In this document: one piece after another, positions 1-6,851 of the stretch
How the letters are laid out: every line of letters starts with the position of its first letter
Numbering within the stretch: the first letter of the stretch is position 1
Assembly: GCA_017543805.1 (NCBI GenBank)
Contig: JAFYFK010000010.1
Location: 1-12,770, forward strand
Reading direction: 5' to 3'
DNA: 12,770 bases
Source of the DNA: Bacillota bacterium
GTDB taxonomy: Bacteria; Bacillota; Clostridia; Peptostreptococcales; Anaerovoracaceae
The notes under the pieces: generated by a model
The model's database searches: none
What the model was told of the DNA's origin: nothing
The model's input: only the letters and a program-made list of their open reading frames with translations
Translations under genes and position numbers: made by a program

Positions 1-631
1 ATGATGAACACGAATTCGTAACCGACGGTCGCGATAAAGTCATACGTGCCGTGGATGAGCATGGGCATTACGACGGACATGATGCGGGCGAACTTGCTCG
101 CCGGGGCATTCCCGTAGTTTTCGAGCCTCTTGGCGGCTCCGTACCAGATGCCCATGAACACGCCGAAGCACGCGTGTCCGGGGATAGCAGTGACCGCCCT
201 GAGCAGCGCCGTTCCGAGGCCGTACATAAACACGTATTCCACGTTTTCGGCAAGCGCAAAGCCGAGCGATACGAACACCGCGTAGACCACACCGTCGTAC
301 TGGCAGTTGAATTCCGGGTCGCGCCAGCTGCGGCGCTTCAGCATAAAGTACTTGGCGCCCTCCTCCGCCGGTCCGACGACCGTAAGTACATCCATGCGTA
401 GTACGGAACGCTCTCCTCAGGGAAGACCATGTCGAGAGCAAAGGATCCGACCCATTCGAGAGCCATTGCGATGAGCGTCGAAATGACGCCTCCTATGACC
501 AGCCTTGTCAGCATCTGCGGGCTTTCCGGCTCAAGACGATCAGTCTTGAATACCTGGATCATCAGAAACACGGCCGGCACTACAGCCGCGGCCATGAGAA
601 GCATGCTTGGGATGTTAAGCAAAAACAGCAT
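1..631 (-). pseudogene. prsW: PrsW family intramembrane metalloprotease, frameshifted and cut by window edge
   Basis: PrsW-type proteases are multi-pass membrane glutamyl/metallo-type proteases; in Bacillus subtilis PrsW starts the cleavage of the anti-sigma factor RsiW. The N-terminal part is read from ATG 631 (GGAGGG Shine-Dalgarno at 640-645) and has two hydrophobic segments at about residues 2-27 and 41-65. That frame then leaves the family pattern after ..YYAWMY and stops at 338. Moving to another frame at about 384-386 (as if one base were lost in TACTTACGG) restores the family motifs to the window edge: PAEEGAK (EExxK), FALAENVEY (FxxxE), a PGH segment, and HGTYDF (HxxxD). No stop occurs between the junction and position 1, so the C-terminus lies outside. 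Retention of every catalytic motif suggests either a very recent mutation or a sequence error rather than an old pseudogene. It lies 56 bp downstream of the cation transporter on the same strand. Confidence 0.85.
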
Positions 632-639
632 ATTTGTTT

Positions 640-683
640 CCCTCCGAAATTATAGTATACACGAAACCGGAGAAAATTACACA
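640..683 (-). promoter_or_regulatory. possible weak promoter and RBS for prsW
   Basis: In the 56-bp gap after the transporter stop, the minus strand has a -10-like TATACT (654-659), an overlapping TATAAT (649-654) and a GGAGGG ribosome binding site (640-645). Nothing close to a -35 hexamer is found at the right distance, so prsW may be transcribed only by read-through from the transporter. Confidence 0.3.
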
Positions 684-687
684 TTCT

Positions 688-1827
688 TTAGTCGGTAAGA
701 TCGACGTCCGGAGTTATGAATACCTCATAATCCGGATACAGCGGAGCGACCTCAGCGTACAGCGTGTCGAGAGCCTCTTTTCTGTCGATGTCAAAGCTCA
801 GGACCACGTCGAAGCGTATGCTTTTTGCTTCGTCATCGACGTAAAAGCCATGCATCTGTATCGCCCAATCATGCGCAAGAACGACCTTTCGTATCGCGTT
901 CCGCATACGCGCCGCCTCGTCGTCATGCGTGTTGAATGAATATACGCTTACGCCGGTCAGCACTATTCCGGTCTTCTGAAACACATTGTTCTGTATCCTG
1001 CGTATTATGCCGTCTACTTCGTTGACGGTAAGGGTGTCCGGAAGTTCTATATGCACGGCCCCGTAATTCTTTTCGGGCCCGTAGTTGAAGAGCGCCACGT
1101 CGTACGCGCCTATTACAGCTTCCTCTTCGCAGATCGTCCTCTTCAGTTCAAGGATCGTTTCGGCGTCCTCGCGCTTTCCGATAATGTCGTTAAGGGTCTC
1201 GAGCATCATCTCGATGCCGGCTTTAATTATGAAGCAGGCAATGATGACGCCGACATAAGCTTCGAGAGAAACTCCCCAGATGAGGAAGATGACGGCCGAC
1301 GCGAGCACCGACGCGGAAAGTATGGCGTCGAAGAGAGCGTCGGACCCGGACGCGGCGAGCGCCCCTGAATTGACCTTCTCACCCTGCTTTTTGACATACA
1401 TGCCAAGAACCAGCTTGGCGGCGATCGCGACGGAAATAATTATGATCGAGACCGCGTTGTACTCCGCGGTCTCCGGCTCTATGATCTTCTTTACCGATTC
1501 CACGAGCGACGTTATGCCGGCGTAGATGACAAGGGCCGCAACTATCATTGAACTGATGTATTCTATCCTCCCGTAGCCCAGCGGATGCTTTCTGTCCGGC
1601 TGCCTGGCCCCGAGCTTGGCGCCGATTATCGTGACTACGGACGACAGCGCGTCGGACAGGTTGTTTACGGCGTCGAGGATGACCGCTATGGAGTTGGACA
1701 TCAGCCCTACAAAGGCCTTGAAAGCGACGAGCAGCAGGTTTGTTACTATGCCTGTGATGCTCTTCTTTACGATCGTTTTTTCCCTGTTTTCGGGAAGAAC
1801 GGAGATGTCATTTATTTCTTCATTCAT
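688..1827 (-). CDS. cation diffusion facilitator family transporter, probably Mn(II)-type
   Basis: A 379-residue CDF protein, expected to export a divalent metal from the cytoplasm by proton exchange as a dimer. About six hydrophobic segments lie between residues 25 and 205. TM2 carries N55-N-L-S-D59 within DAVNNLSDALSS, the loop has the conserved HPLGYGRIEY (81-90), and TM5 carries D163-A-L-F-D167. An NxxxD/DxxxD site instead of the zinc-type DxxxD/HxxxD resembles the site reported for bacterial manganese exporters such as MntE, so Mn(II) is the best guess but not certain. Residues 220-300 form the usual cytoplasmic ferredoxin-like dimerisation domain, and residues 305-379 appear to form a second similar domain. 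I chose ATG 1827 rather than the longer reading from 1878, because AGGAG lies about 8 bases upstream and the extra 17 residues do not resemble the family. It is divergent from rpsT and followed by prsW. Confidence 0.9.
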   Translation of the reverse strand: MNEEINDISVLPENREKTIVKKSITGIVTNLLLVAFKAFVGLMSNSIAVILDAVNNLSDALSSVVTIIGAKLGARQPDRKHPLGYGRIEYISSMIVAALVIYAGITSLVESVKKIIEPETAEYNAVSIIIISVAIAAKLVLGMYVKKQGEKVNSGALAASGSDALFDAILSASVLASAVIFLIWGVSLEAYVGVIIACFIIKAGIEMMLETLNDIIGKREDAETILELKRTICEEEAVIGAYDVALFNYGPEKNYGAVHIELPDTLTVNEVDGIIRRIQNNVFQKTGIVLTGVSVYSFNTHDDEAARMRNAIRKVVLAHDWAIQMHGFYVDDEAKSIRFDVVLSFDIDRKEALDTLYAEVAPLYPDYEVFITPDVDLTD

Positions 1828-1894
1828 ATTTATTCTCCTGAAATGATCCGCTGCCTTCGCGGCGTGGATGCATTGCACTTAAAAATTCTTAAAG

Positions 1895-1924
1895 ATTATA
1901 ACATAAAGGCTTGCATCAGGGAAA
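1895..1924 (-). promoter_or_regulatory. candidate promoter for the CDF transporter
   Basis: On the minus strand a perfect TATAAT (1895-1900) sits about 68 bases ahead of the ATG. The best -35, TTTCCC (1919-1924, 18-bp spacing), is poor and lies inside the dyad at 1917-1930. A promoter with a good -10 and weak -35 would suit an activated or repressed gene. The leader is about 60 nt, too short for a full manganese riboswitch, and I see no such fold. Confidence 0.45.
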
Positions 1925-1939
1925 TCCCTGTATTATAAT
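1911..1939 (+). promoter_or_regulatory. strong sigma-A-type promoter of rpsT
   Basis: TTGCAT (1911-1916) and TATAAT (1934-1939) are separated by exactly 17 bp, close to the housekeeping consensus. The expected start near 1946 gives a leader of about 34 nt before the rpsT ATG at 1980, which contains GGGGTG (1964-1969) as a weak ribosome binding site. Confidence 0.85.
1917..1930. promoter_or_regulatory. 14-bp dyad in the divergent promoter region, candidate operator
   Basis: CAGGGAAATCCCTG has 6-base inverted arms (CAGGGA/TCCCTG) around a central AA. It fills most of the spacer between the rpsT -35 and -10 boxes and covers the place where the -35 of the divergent transporter promoter should be. 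A dimeric regulator bound here could affect both genes. The arms are short, so chance is a real alternative. Confidence 0.35.
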
Positions 1940-1979
1940 GCCTCCGTGATATTTGACGAAAGTGGGGTGTATTTAACAA

Positions 1980-2249
1980 ATGGCGAATATCAAATCTGCA
2001 AAGAAAAGAATCAAGGTAATTGACAGGAAGACTCTCGAGAACAGAAGAGTAAAGAACAACCTCAAGGCTGTTATCAAGAACTTCAGCAAAGCTCTCGAAG
2101 CAGGCGACTTCGCAACTGCACAGGAAAAGCTCGTTCTCGCGGACAAGCAGCTCAAGAAGGCAGCTTCCAAGCACGTTATTCACAAGAATACCGCTGCCCG
2201 CAAGGCTTCCAGACTTACCAAGGCTCTCAACAAAGCAAAGGCAGAATAA
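1980..2249 (+). CDS. rpsT: 30S ribosomal protein S20
   Basis: An 89-residue, very basic, alanine- and lysine-rich protein with the S20 opening MANIKSAKKRIKV and the late HVIHKNTAARKASRL block that marks the family. S20 is a primary 16S rRNA-binding protein of the small subunit and folds as a three-helix bundle. The length is normal. It has its own promoter, stands alone on the plus strand between a divergent transporter and a convergent operon, and ends about 55 bases before a hairpin terminator. The Shine-Dalgarno match (GGGGTG, 10 bases upstream) is modest for a ribosomal protein. Confidence 0.97.
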   Translation: MANIKSAKKRIKVIDRKTLENRRVKNNLKAVIKNFSKALEAGDFATAQEKLVLADKQLKKAASKHVIHKNTAARKASRLTKALNKAKAE

Positions 2250-2303
2250 TCTCACCCGTCCCCACACTAGGCTTTATGCCGGTGCGTAAGTTAAAAACGC
2301 ATT

Positions 2304-2333
2304 AAAAAATCCGGAGTGTCTCCCGGATTTTTT
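2304..2333. terminator. bidirectional intrinsic terminator between rpsT and rpe
   Basis: ATCCGG (2309-2314) pairs with CCGGAT (2323-2328), optionally extended by GAG/CTC with a bulged C. The stem is flanked by A6 on the left and T6 on the right, so a U-tract follows the hairpin in either direction. It can end rpsT (plus) and the long queH-to-rpe operon (minus). Confidence 0.85.
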
Positions 2334-2365
2334 GTTTGTCTTTATAAAGCTGGTCAGGCGCGGTC

Positions 2366-3019
2366 TTACCCGATGATCGCCTTGAAATCCCTGCATCTCT
2401 GCGGGATGTCAGGCGCGCCGAAGACCGCGGAGCCGGCGACCATGATATCAACTCCGGCGTCCAGGAGCTCTTTAGCGTTTGAAAGCGACGCCCCTCCGTC
2501 GACCTCGATCTCAAAGCTGAGGCCGCGGGATTTGCGCATCGCCGCAAGCGCGCGGATCTTTTCCAGAGAGTAAGGGATGAATTTCTGTCCGCCGAAGCCG
2601 GGGTTGACGGACATGATGAGCACCATGTCGACATCGCCGAGCACCCATTCAAGAGCGCTCAGAGGAGTCGCGGGGTTGAGCGCCACGCCTGCTTTGCATC
2701 CGAGTTCCTTAATCTGGTGGACGACTCTGTCGAGATGCGTGCATGCCTCCTGATGCACGCAGATGAATTCGGTCTGCGGCGTGACGAAATCGGGTATGCG
2801 GAGCTCCGGACGCTCGATCATAAGATGAACGTCAAACGGAAGAGATGTCTTTCCGACGAGGCTCTTTACAATGGGGCCGCCGAAGGTGATGTTGGGTACA
2901 AAAGCCCCGTCCATAACATCCATATGCACTATGTCCGCTCCGCCCTGCTCTATAAGCGCCACCTGGGCGGCGAGCTGCGAGAAATCCGCGGATAATACTG
3001 ACGGCGCAAGCCTTGCCAT
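2366..3019 (-). CDS. rpe: ribulose-phosphate 3-epimerase
   Basis: A 217-residue TIM-barrel enzyme that interconverts D-ribulose 5-phosphate and D-xylulose 5-phosphate in the pentose phosphate pathway, in the cytoplasm. Family motifs appear in order: LAPSVLSADF (4-13), HMDVMDGAFVPNITFG (32-47), FDVHLMIE (62-69), GVALNPATP (111-119), MSVNPGFGGQKF (136-147), IEVDGG (171-176) and AGSAVF (195-200). The metal ligands and acid/base pair expected at H32, D34, H65 and D174 are all present, and the length is normal. AGGAGG (3026-3031) lies 6 bases before the ATG, stronger than most sites in the operon. It is the last gene of the operon, separated from rsgA by 185 bases holding the palindromic element, so its expression could be set apart from the genes upstream. 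Confidence 0.97.
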   Translation of the reverse strand: MARLAPSVLSADFSQLAAQVALIEQGGADIVHMDVMDGAFVPNITFGGPIVKSLVGKTSLPFDVHLMIERPELRIPDFVTPQTEFICVHQEACTHLDRVVHQIKELGCKAGVALNPATPLSALEWVLGDVDMVLIMSVNPGFGGQKFIPYSLEKIRALAAMRKSRGLSFEIEVDGGASLSNAKELLDAGVDIMVAGSAVFGAPDIPQRCRDFKAIIG

Positions 3020-3055
3020 AATAAGCCTCCTGTAAAAATGGTTACTAACTAAATG

Positions 3056-3194
3056 ATTGAAAACAGGTCCTTAGAGGGGCGTCAGGGAACTCGGTTCTTA
3101 GCGACCGGCGAGCCCTTGGCGAAGACGGAGCTTAGAACCGCTAGGCGGGTCCCCTGTCGAGCGAGAGCGTACCCGAGAAGGACCTGTTTTCAAT
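3056..3194 (-). repeat. 139-nt structured imperfect palindrome (MITE-like element or structured RNA)
   Basis: This stretch fills the rsgA-rpe gap. Its ends are perfect 17-bp inverted repeats, ATTGAAAACAGGTCCTT (3056-3072) and its complement (3178-3194). Inside are two nested helices: 3083-3090 with 3149-3156 (8 positions), and 3092-3102 with 3130-3140 (10 pairs around one mismatch). In the 8-position helix the odd pair is G-U in the minus-strand RNA but A-C in the plus-strand RNA, which favours folding of the operon transcript; the inner mismatch is A-A (minus) or U-U (plus), which does not. The rest is GC-rich and unlike the AT-rich flanks. No clear target-site duplication and no coding potential are seen. 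It may be a miniature inverted-repeat element, a repeated intergenic RNA, or a processing/attenuation structure; I do not recognise the family. Confidence 0.7.
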
Positions 3195-3204
3195 AAAAAA
3201 TATT

Positions 3205-4074
3205 CTAATAAGTATTTTTCTCTTTCAGTTCCGCGTAGATACCGACATAGGAATCGTAGCGGCTTTTGTGTATGGTTCCGGCGTCCATGGCGGCCTGCAC
3301 CGCGCACTCCGGCTCCTTAAGATGCCTGCAGTCGGAAAACCTGCATTTTCCGAGATGCGGACGGAACTCGGGAAAGCGTTTTTCGAGTTCCCTCTCATTC
3401 AGCTGCCCCATCTCAAAACTCGTAAATCCCGGCGTGTCGAAGAGCGCAAAACCGTCGGCTGTAAACAGCTCGCTGTGGCGTGTGGTGTTCTTGCCGCGGC
3501 GGAGCTTTTCGGATATATCCCCGGTCTTTGCGGCTTCTGTTCCGAGAAGAGCGTTCGCTATTGTCGACTTTCCGACCCCTGAAGGCCCTGCCAGGGCGCA
3601 GCGCTTGCCGGAAAAAACCTGTTTAAGCTCGTCCAGCCCCTGCCCCGTCTTTGCTGACAGGAAATGGACCGGGTAAACGTCCTCGTAAATGGATCTGAGT
3701 TCCTCCAGCTGCCCGTCAGATGCCAGATCCGTCTTGTTTACGCATATGATTATCTCAGCTCCGCTGCCCTCGGCCTCAGAAGTGAGCCTGTCGAGCACGG
3801 CCAGGTTCGGCTCCGGATGCTTCGCCGCAATTACAAATGCCAGAAGATCTACGTTCGCGTCGGGAGGCCTCACAAAGGTGTTTTTGCGCGGCAGGATGCG
3901 GTCGAGCGAAGCCTTTCCGTCCTCCGGGAGCAGCGATATCCCGACCCTGTCCCCGGGAAGAGGCGTAACGCCCTGCTTCCTGAATATCCCGCGGGCCTTG
4001 CATTCGTAAACGTTTCCGTCATCCGCGGCAACATAGTAGAAGCCCGCTATGCCCTTGGTAAGAGTGCCCTGCAT
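3205..4074 (-). CDS. rsgA: small ribosomal subunit biogenesis GTPase RsgA
   Basis: A 289-residue circularly permuted GTPase that checks and helps mature the 30S subunit. The N-terminal OB fold (about 1-70) precedes the GTPase motifs in permuted order: G4 NKTD (113-116), G5 SAK (140-142), G1 GPSGVGKST (163-171), switch region RGKNTTRH (193-200) and G3 DTPG (213-216). The C-terminal zinc site is C244, C249, H251 and C257, with the typical HLKEPECAV sequence. I chose ATG 4074, which overlaps the kinase stop by one base (TGATG); the TTG at 4077 would add one residue and has no better ribosome binding site. Translation is probably coupled to the kinase. In Firmicutes RsgA (YloQ/CpgA) is a reported substrate of the neighbouring PrkC kinase, which fits the linkage. 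Confidence 0.97.
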   Translation of the reverse strand: MQGTLTKGIAGFYYVAADDGNVYECKARGIFRKQGVTPLPGDRVGISLLPEDGKASLDRILPRKNTFVRPPDANVDLLAFVIAAKHPEPNLAVLDRLTSEAEGSGAEIIICVNKTDLASDGQLEELRSIYEDVYPVHFLSAKTGQGLDELKQVFSGKRCALAGPSGVGKSTIANALLGTEAAKTGDISEKLRRGKNTTRHSELFTADGFALFDTPGFTSFEMGQLNERELEKRFPEFRPHLGKCRFSDCRHLKEPECAVQAAMDAGTIHKSRYDSYVGIYAELKEKNTY

Positions 4075-6113
4075 CAATAGTACTGCCCGTGGTCAAAGTC
4101 GACGGAGTACTGGTAAACAGTCTTGTTGTTGAACATTACGACGACTGTTCCGTCCTCTCCGTTTCCTGAGACCGTTATAAACTCGGCGCCCATGTCGCGG
4201 CTCTTTTCCACCTGCTGGTAGGCTACGCTGGTTCCGTTGACGCTGTCATGAACATGGACGGTCAGATAGAATATTTCTTCTTCTGCCGCCGTATAATCTA
4301 TCAGTATCTGTACAGACTTCTTCTCTACGGCATCCGTACCGCCCTGGCTGCTCTGGCTCACAACGAGGTTGACTGATTCTCCCTCGGTGAATTCATGGCT
4401 GGGCTCCGGATCCTGGCTGATTATCGTGTTCTCCTGGACGTAGGCGTTTTCCGTGTATGTGACTCCGCCTACGGAAAGGCCCTTGCCCTCAATGAACTTA
4501 GTCGCTTCCTCGAGGGTCATGCCGACGACGTTGATCTCGCCGAGCTGCGGATTCTCAGGACCGGCGCTGATTATGATCGCGACGGTGCCGCCGTCCGCGA
4601 GAGACGCACCCGCCTCCGGGCTCTGGCTCACTACGCAGCCCTTGGGGATAACGTCGCTGAAGGTCGAGCCGCCTCCGCCCACCTTATATCCGTAACTCTT
4701 GATCATGGCTTCGGCGCTGGACTGGGTCTTTCCGAGAACGTTCGGGACCTTGCCGTCCACCTTGCCCTTGCTGACGTTGACCTTGACGGTATAGCCTTCC
4801 TTGACCTCGTTCCCGGCTTCGGGATTCTGGCTCATTATCATTCCGGCCGCCAGATCGTCGCTCGGGAGTTCAAGATCCACGCTGAGGCTGAGCCCCTGCT
4901 CTTTGAGGATCTTTTCGGCTTCCTCGACGCTCTTTCCGCTGATGTCCGGAACCTTTACGGTAGCCTTATTGTCGGGGATCAGTATTCCCGCGGGATTTAC
5001 GGGTTCCACCTGGCCGGGCTCGTTCTGCTGGCCTGCGGAAGACTTGTCGCTGTATATCATCTTAAATACTACGTTGCTGAGAGGCAGAGCAAGAAGCACC
5101 GCAAGCGCAAAGGCTATGAGCCTCTGAACGCCGGCGGGGATCCTGTAGCGCCTGCCGCTGCTGTTTTTCTTCCTGCCCTTTTCCGGAGCCTCGTCTTCGT
5201 GTTCAGGTTCTTCTTCGGGCTCGTTTACGATGCCCCTTGCTGCGTTCGAGGCCGCTACGGCTTCGGCGGACTCCACCATCGGCCGTTTAGAGCTGAACTT
5301 GACGAAGTTGAGCGCGGTTATCATCTCTTCTGCGCTCTTGTATCTGTTGGTCTGCAGCTTCTGCGTGGCCTTGAGTATTATATCTTCCAGATCCTTGGGG
5401 ATATCCGGGTCGATTGACGTCGGAAGCGGAAGATCCTCGTTGATCTGCTTGACCGCGACTTCCACGGCGGAGTCACCGTCAAACGGGACCTCTCCGGTAA
5501 GCATCTCGTAAAGGACAATACCGAGAGAATAGATGTCAGATCTCTCGTCCACATAGCCGCCCCTCGCCTGCTCCGGCGAGAAGTAATGCACGGAACCCAT
5601 TACGGCTTCCTTGGTCTCGCCCACAAGGGTATCCGTGGTGACGGCCTTGGCGATGCCGAAATCAGTGATCTTGGCTACGCCTTCCCGTGTGATCATTATG
5701 TTGTGAGGCTTAACGTCCCTGTGGATCAGCTGATGCTTGTGCGCCGTCGCCAGAGCCCCGGCCACCTGCTTCGCGATGCTGGTCGCCCTGTAGGGGTCGA
5801 GTTTTCCGCCTTCCTTGATGATCTCGGAAAGAGGCTCGCCGTCGATCAGCTCCATCACTATGTAGTGGATGTTTCCTTCCCTGCCTACGTCGTAGACGTT
5901 TACGATATTCGGATGGACAAGGCCCGCGGCCGCCTGGGATTCCTTTCTGAAACTCTCGACGAACACCGCGTCCTTGGTGTATTCCGGTCTTAATATCTTG
6001 ATAGCGACCTGGCGGTTGAGAAGTCTGTCGCGCGCCTTAAAGACGACGGCCATTCCGCCTTCGCCTATCTTTTCTATCAGTTCATATCTTCCTGCTAAGA
6101 TCCTGCCTGCCAT
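4074..6113 (-). CDS. prkC: PASTA-domain membrane Ser/Thr protein kinase (PrkC/PknB/Stk1 type)
   Basis: A 679-residue receptor kinase. The cytoplasmic kinase domain (about 9-270) has the glycine loop GEGGMA (17-22), K39 in VAIK, HRDVKPHN (131-138), DFG (151-153), an activation loop with several Thr (159-167), and SPE (179-181) in place of APE. An acidic then basic juxtamembrane region (about 275-328) leads to one transmembrane helix (331-354). Outside the cell follow three PASTA repeats (about 385-450, 451-517, 521-588), which in relatives bind peptidoglycan fragments or lipid II, and a roughly 90-residue C-terminal extension (589-679) that looks beta-rich, as in PrkC proteins that end in an Ig-like domain. 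The start ATG 6113 lies 12 bases after the phosphatase stop, with GGGGG as a weak ribosome binding site. Its cognate phosphatase is directly upstream. Confidence 0.97.
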   Translation of the reverse strand: MAGRILAGRYELIEKIGEGGMAVVFKARDRLLNRQVAIKILRPEYTKDAVFVESFRKESQAAAGLVHPNIVNVYDVGREGNIHYIVMELIDGEPLSEIIKEGGKLDPYRATSIAKQVAGALATAHKHQLIHRDVKPHNIMITREGVAKITDFGIAKAVTTDTLVGETKEAVMGSVHYFSPEQARGGYVDERSDIYSLGIVLYEMLTGEVPFDGDSAVEVAVKQINEDLPLPTSIDPDIPKDLEDIILKATQKLQTNRYKSAEEMITALNFVKFSSKRPMVESAEAVAASNAARGIVNEPEEEPEHEDEAPEKGRKKNSSGRRYRIPAGVQRLIAFALAVLLALPLSNVVFKMIYSDKSSAGQQNEPGQVEPVNPAGILIPDNKATVKVPDISGKSVEEAEKILKEQGLSLSVDLELPSDDLAAGMIMSQNPEAGNEVKEGYTVKVNVSKGKVDGKVPNVLGKTQSSAEAMIKSYGYKVGGGGSTFSDVIPKGCVVSQSPEAGASLADGGTVAIIISAGPENPQLGEINVVGMTLEEATKFIEGKGLSVGGVTYTENAYVQENTIISQDPEPSHEFTEGESVNLVVSQSSQGGTDAVEKKSVQILIDYTAAEEEIFYLTVHVHDSVNGTSVAYQQVEKSRDMGAEFITVSGNGEDGTVVVMFNNKTVYQYSVDFDHGQYY

Positions 6114-6125
6114 TTCCCAAGCCCC

Positions 6126-6851
6126 CTACTGAATCTTGATGCATACGACGGATATGTTGTCCCTGCCGCCGTGCCTGTTCGCAGCCTCCACGAGCTCCGT
6201 CGCGAGCCCGTGCATGGTCTGAGCCCCCGCGGCTATCTGCGCTATGGTGCTGTCCCCGGTCTCTCCGTAGAGTCCGTCGGTGCACATAATGATAATGTCT
6301 TTAGGATATATATCGAAATTGAAGAAGTCAGCCTTTATCTTTGCGTCTCCGCCGACAGCCCTTGTTATCATGTGCTTGTCGGGGTGGTTCTCGGCTTCCT
6401 CCGGAGTTATCAGCCCGTTGTCCAGCATCTCCTGGATGAGGGTGTGGTCCCTGGTTATCTGCCTGAGCACGCCGTCGCGCAGCAGATATGCTCTGCTGTC
6501 TCCGACGTTGACCACATAGGCCTTCTCGCCGCGGATGCAGCAGATGACCGTCGTGGTAGCCATGCCCTGGTTTTCGCCCACGGCCTTGCCGAAGACGAGC
6601 TCGTTGGCCCCCTCTATGCAGGACTTGAGGTATCTCTTGAGTTCCCTGTCGTTCCTGATGGCGGAGAACTGGTTGATGGCCACATACTGTGCGATGTAGC
6701 CGACCGCGAGCCTGCTGGCGAGTTCCCCGGAATTGTGTCCCCCGACGCCGTCAGCCACTATGTAAAGCTGCTGTTCCGGAAGGATAAAGAGCGAATCCTC
6801 GTTTCCTCCGCGCTGCTTTCCCTTGTCTGTTTTAAAACCTACGCTTATCAA
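6126..6851 (-). CDS. prpC: PP2C-family Ser/Thr protein phosphatase (Stp/PrpC)
   Basis: A 241-residue metal-dependent (PPM) phosphatase that reverses phosphorylation by the adjacent kinase. Motifs are complete: RGGNEDS (14-20), ADGVGGH (33-39), GMATTTV (96-102), NVGDSRAYL (115-123), TRDHT (133-137), TRAVGG (163-168), CTDGLYGE (190-197) and GGRDNISVV (228-236). The metal-binding acids expected at D19, D34, D192 and D231 are present. The start is TTG at 6851: it gives the family-typical opening MISVGFKTDKGK, no in-frame ATG fits, and AGGAAG lies 5 bases upstream. TTG overlaps the rsmB stop (TTGA). In many Firmicutes rlmN sits between rsmB and this gene; here it is absent. Confidence 0.96.
   Translation of the reverse strand: MISVGFKTDKGKQRGGNEDSLFILPEQQLYIVADGVGGHNSGELASRLAVGYIAQYVAINQFSAIRNDRELKRYLKSCIEGANELVFGKAVGENQGMATTTVICCIRGEKAYVVNVGDSRAYLLRDGVLRQITRDHTLIQEMLDNGLITPEEAENHPDKHMITRAVGGDAKIKADFFNFDIYPKDIIIMCTDGLYGETGDSTIAQIAAGAQTMHGLATELVEAANRHGGRDNISVVCIKIQ

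Noticed and set aside
40..441. 133-residue Arg-rich minus-strand frame overlapping prsW
   Set aside because: Its composition is typical of an out-of-frame reading of GC-rich DNA, and the PrsW motifs are found in a different frame of the same stretch.
1828..1878. Longer N-terminus for the CDF transporter from 1878
   Set aside because: The added residues do not match the family, and ATG 1827 has a proper AGGAG site.
1828..1894. Possible manganese riboswitch ahead of the CDF gene
   Set aside because: The leader is only about 60 nt and shows no yybP-ykoY-like fold or conserved loops.
3195..3230. AT-rich inverted repeat at the rsgA 3' end (AAAAATA/TATTTTT) as a terminator
   Set aside because: The stem is all A-T, so it would be too weak to act as an intrinsic terminator, and half of it is coding.
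4075..4077. TTG start one codon before the rsgA ATG
   Set aside because: It adds one residue only; the ATG with TGATG overlap is the simpler start.
4395..5417. 340-residue open frame on the plus strand, antisense to prkC
   Set aside because: It lies wholly inside the well-supported kinase gene, has no family motifs or ribosome binding site, and long antisense frames are expected in GC-rich coding DNA.
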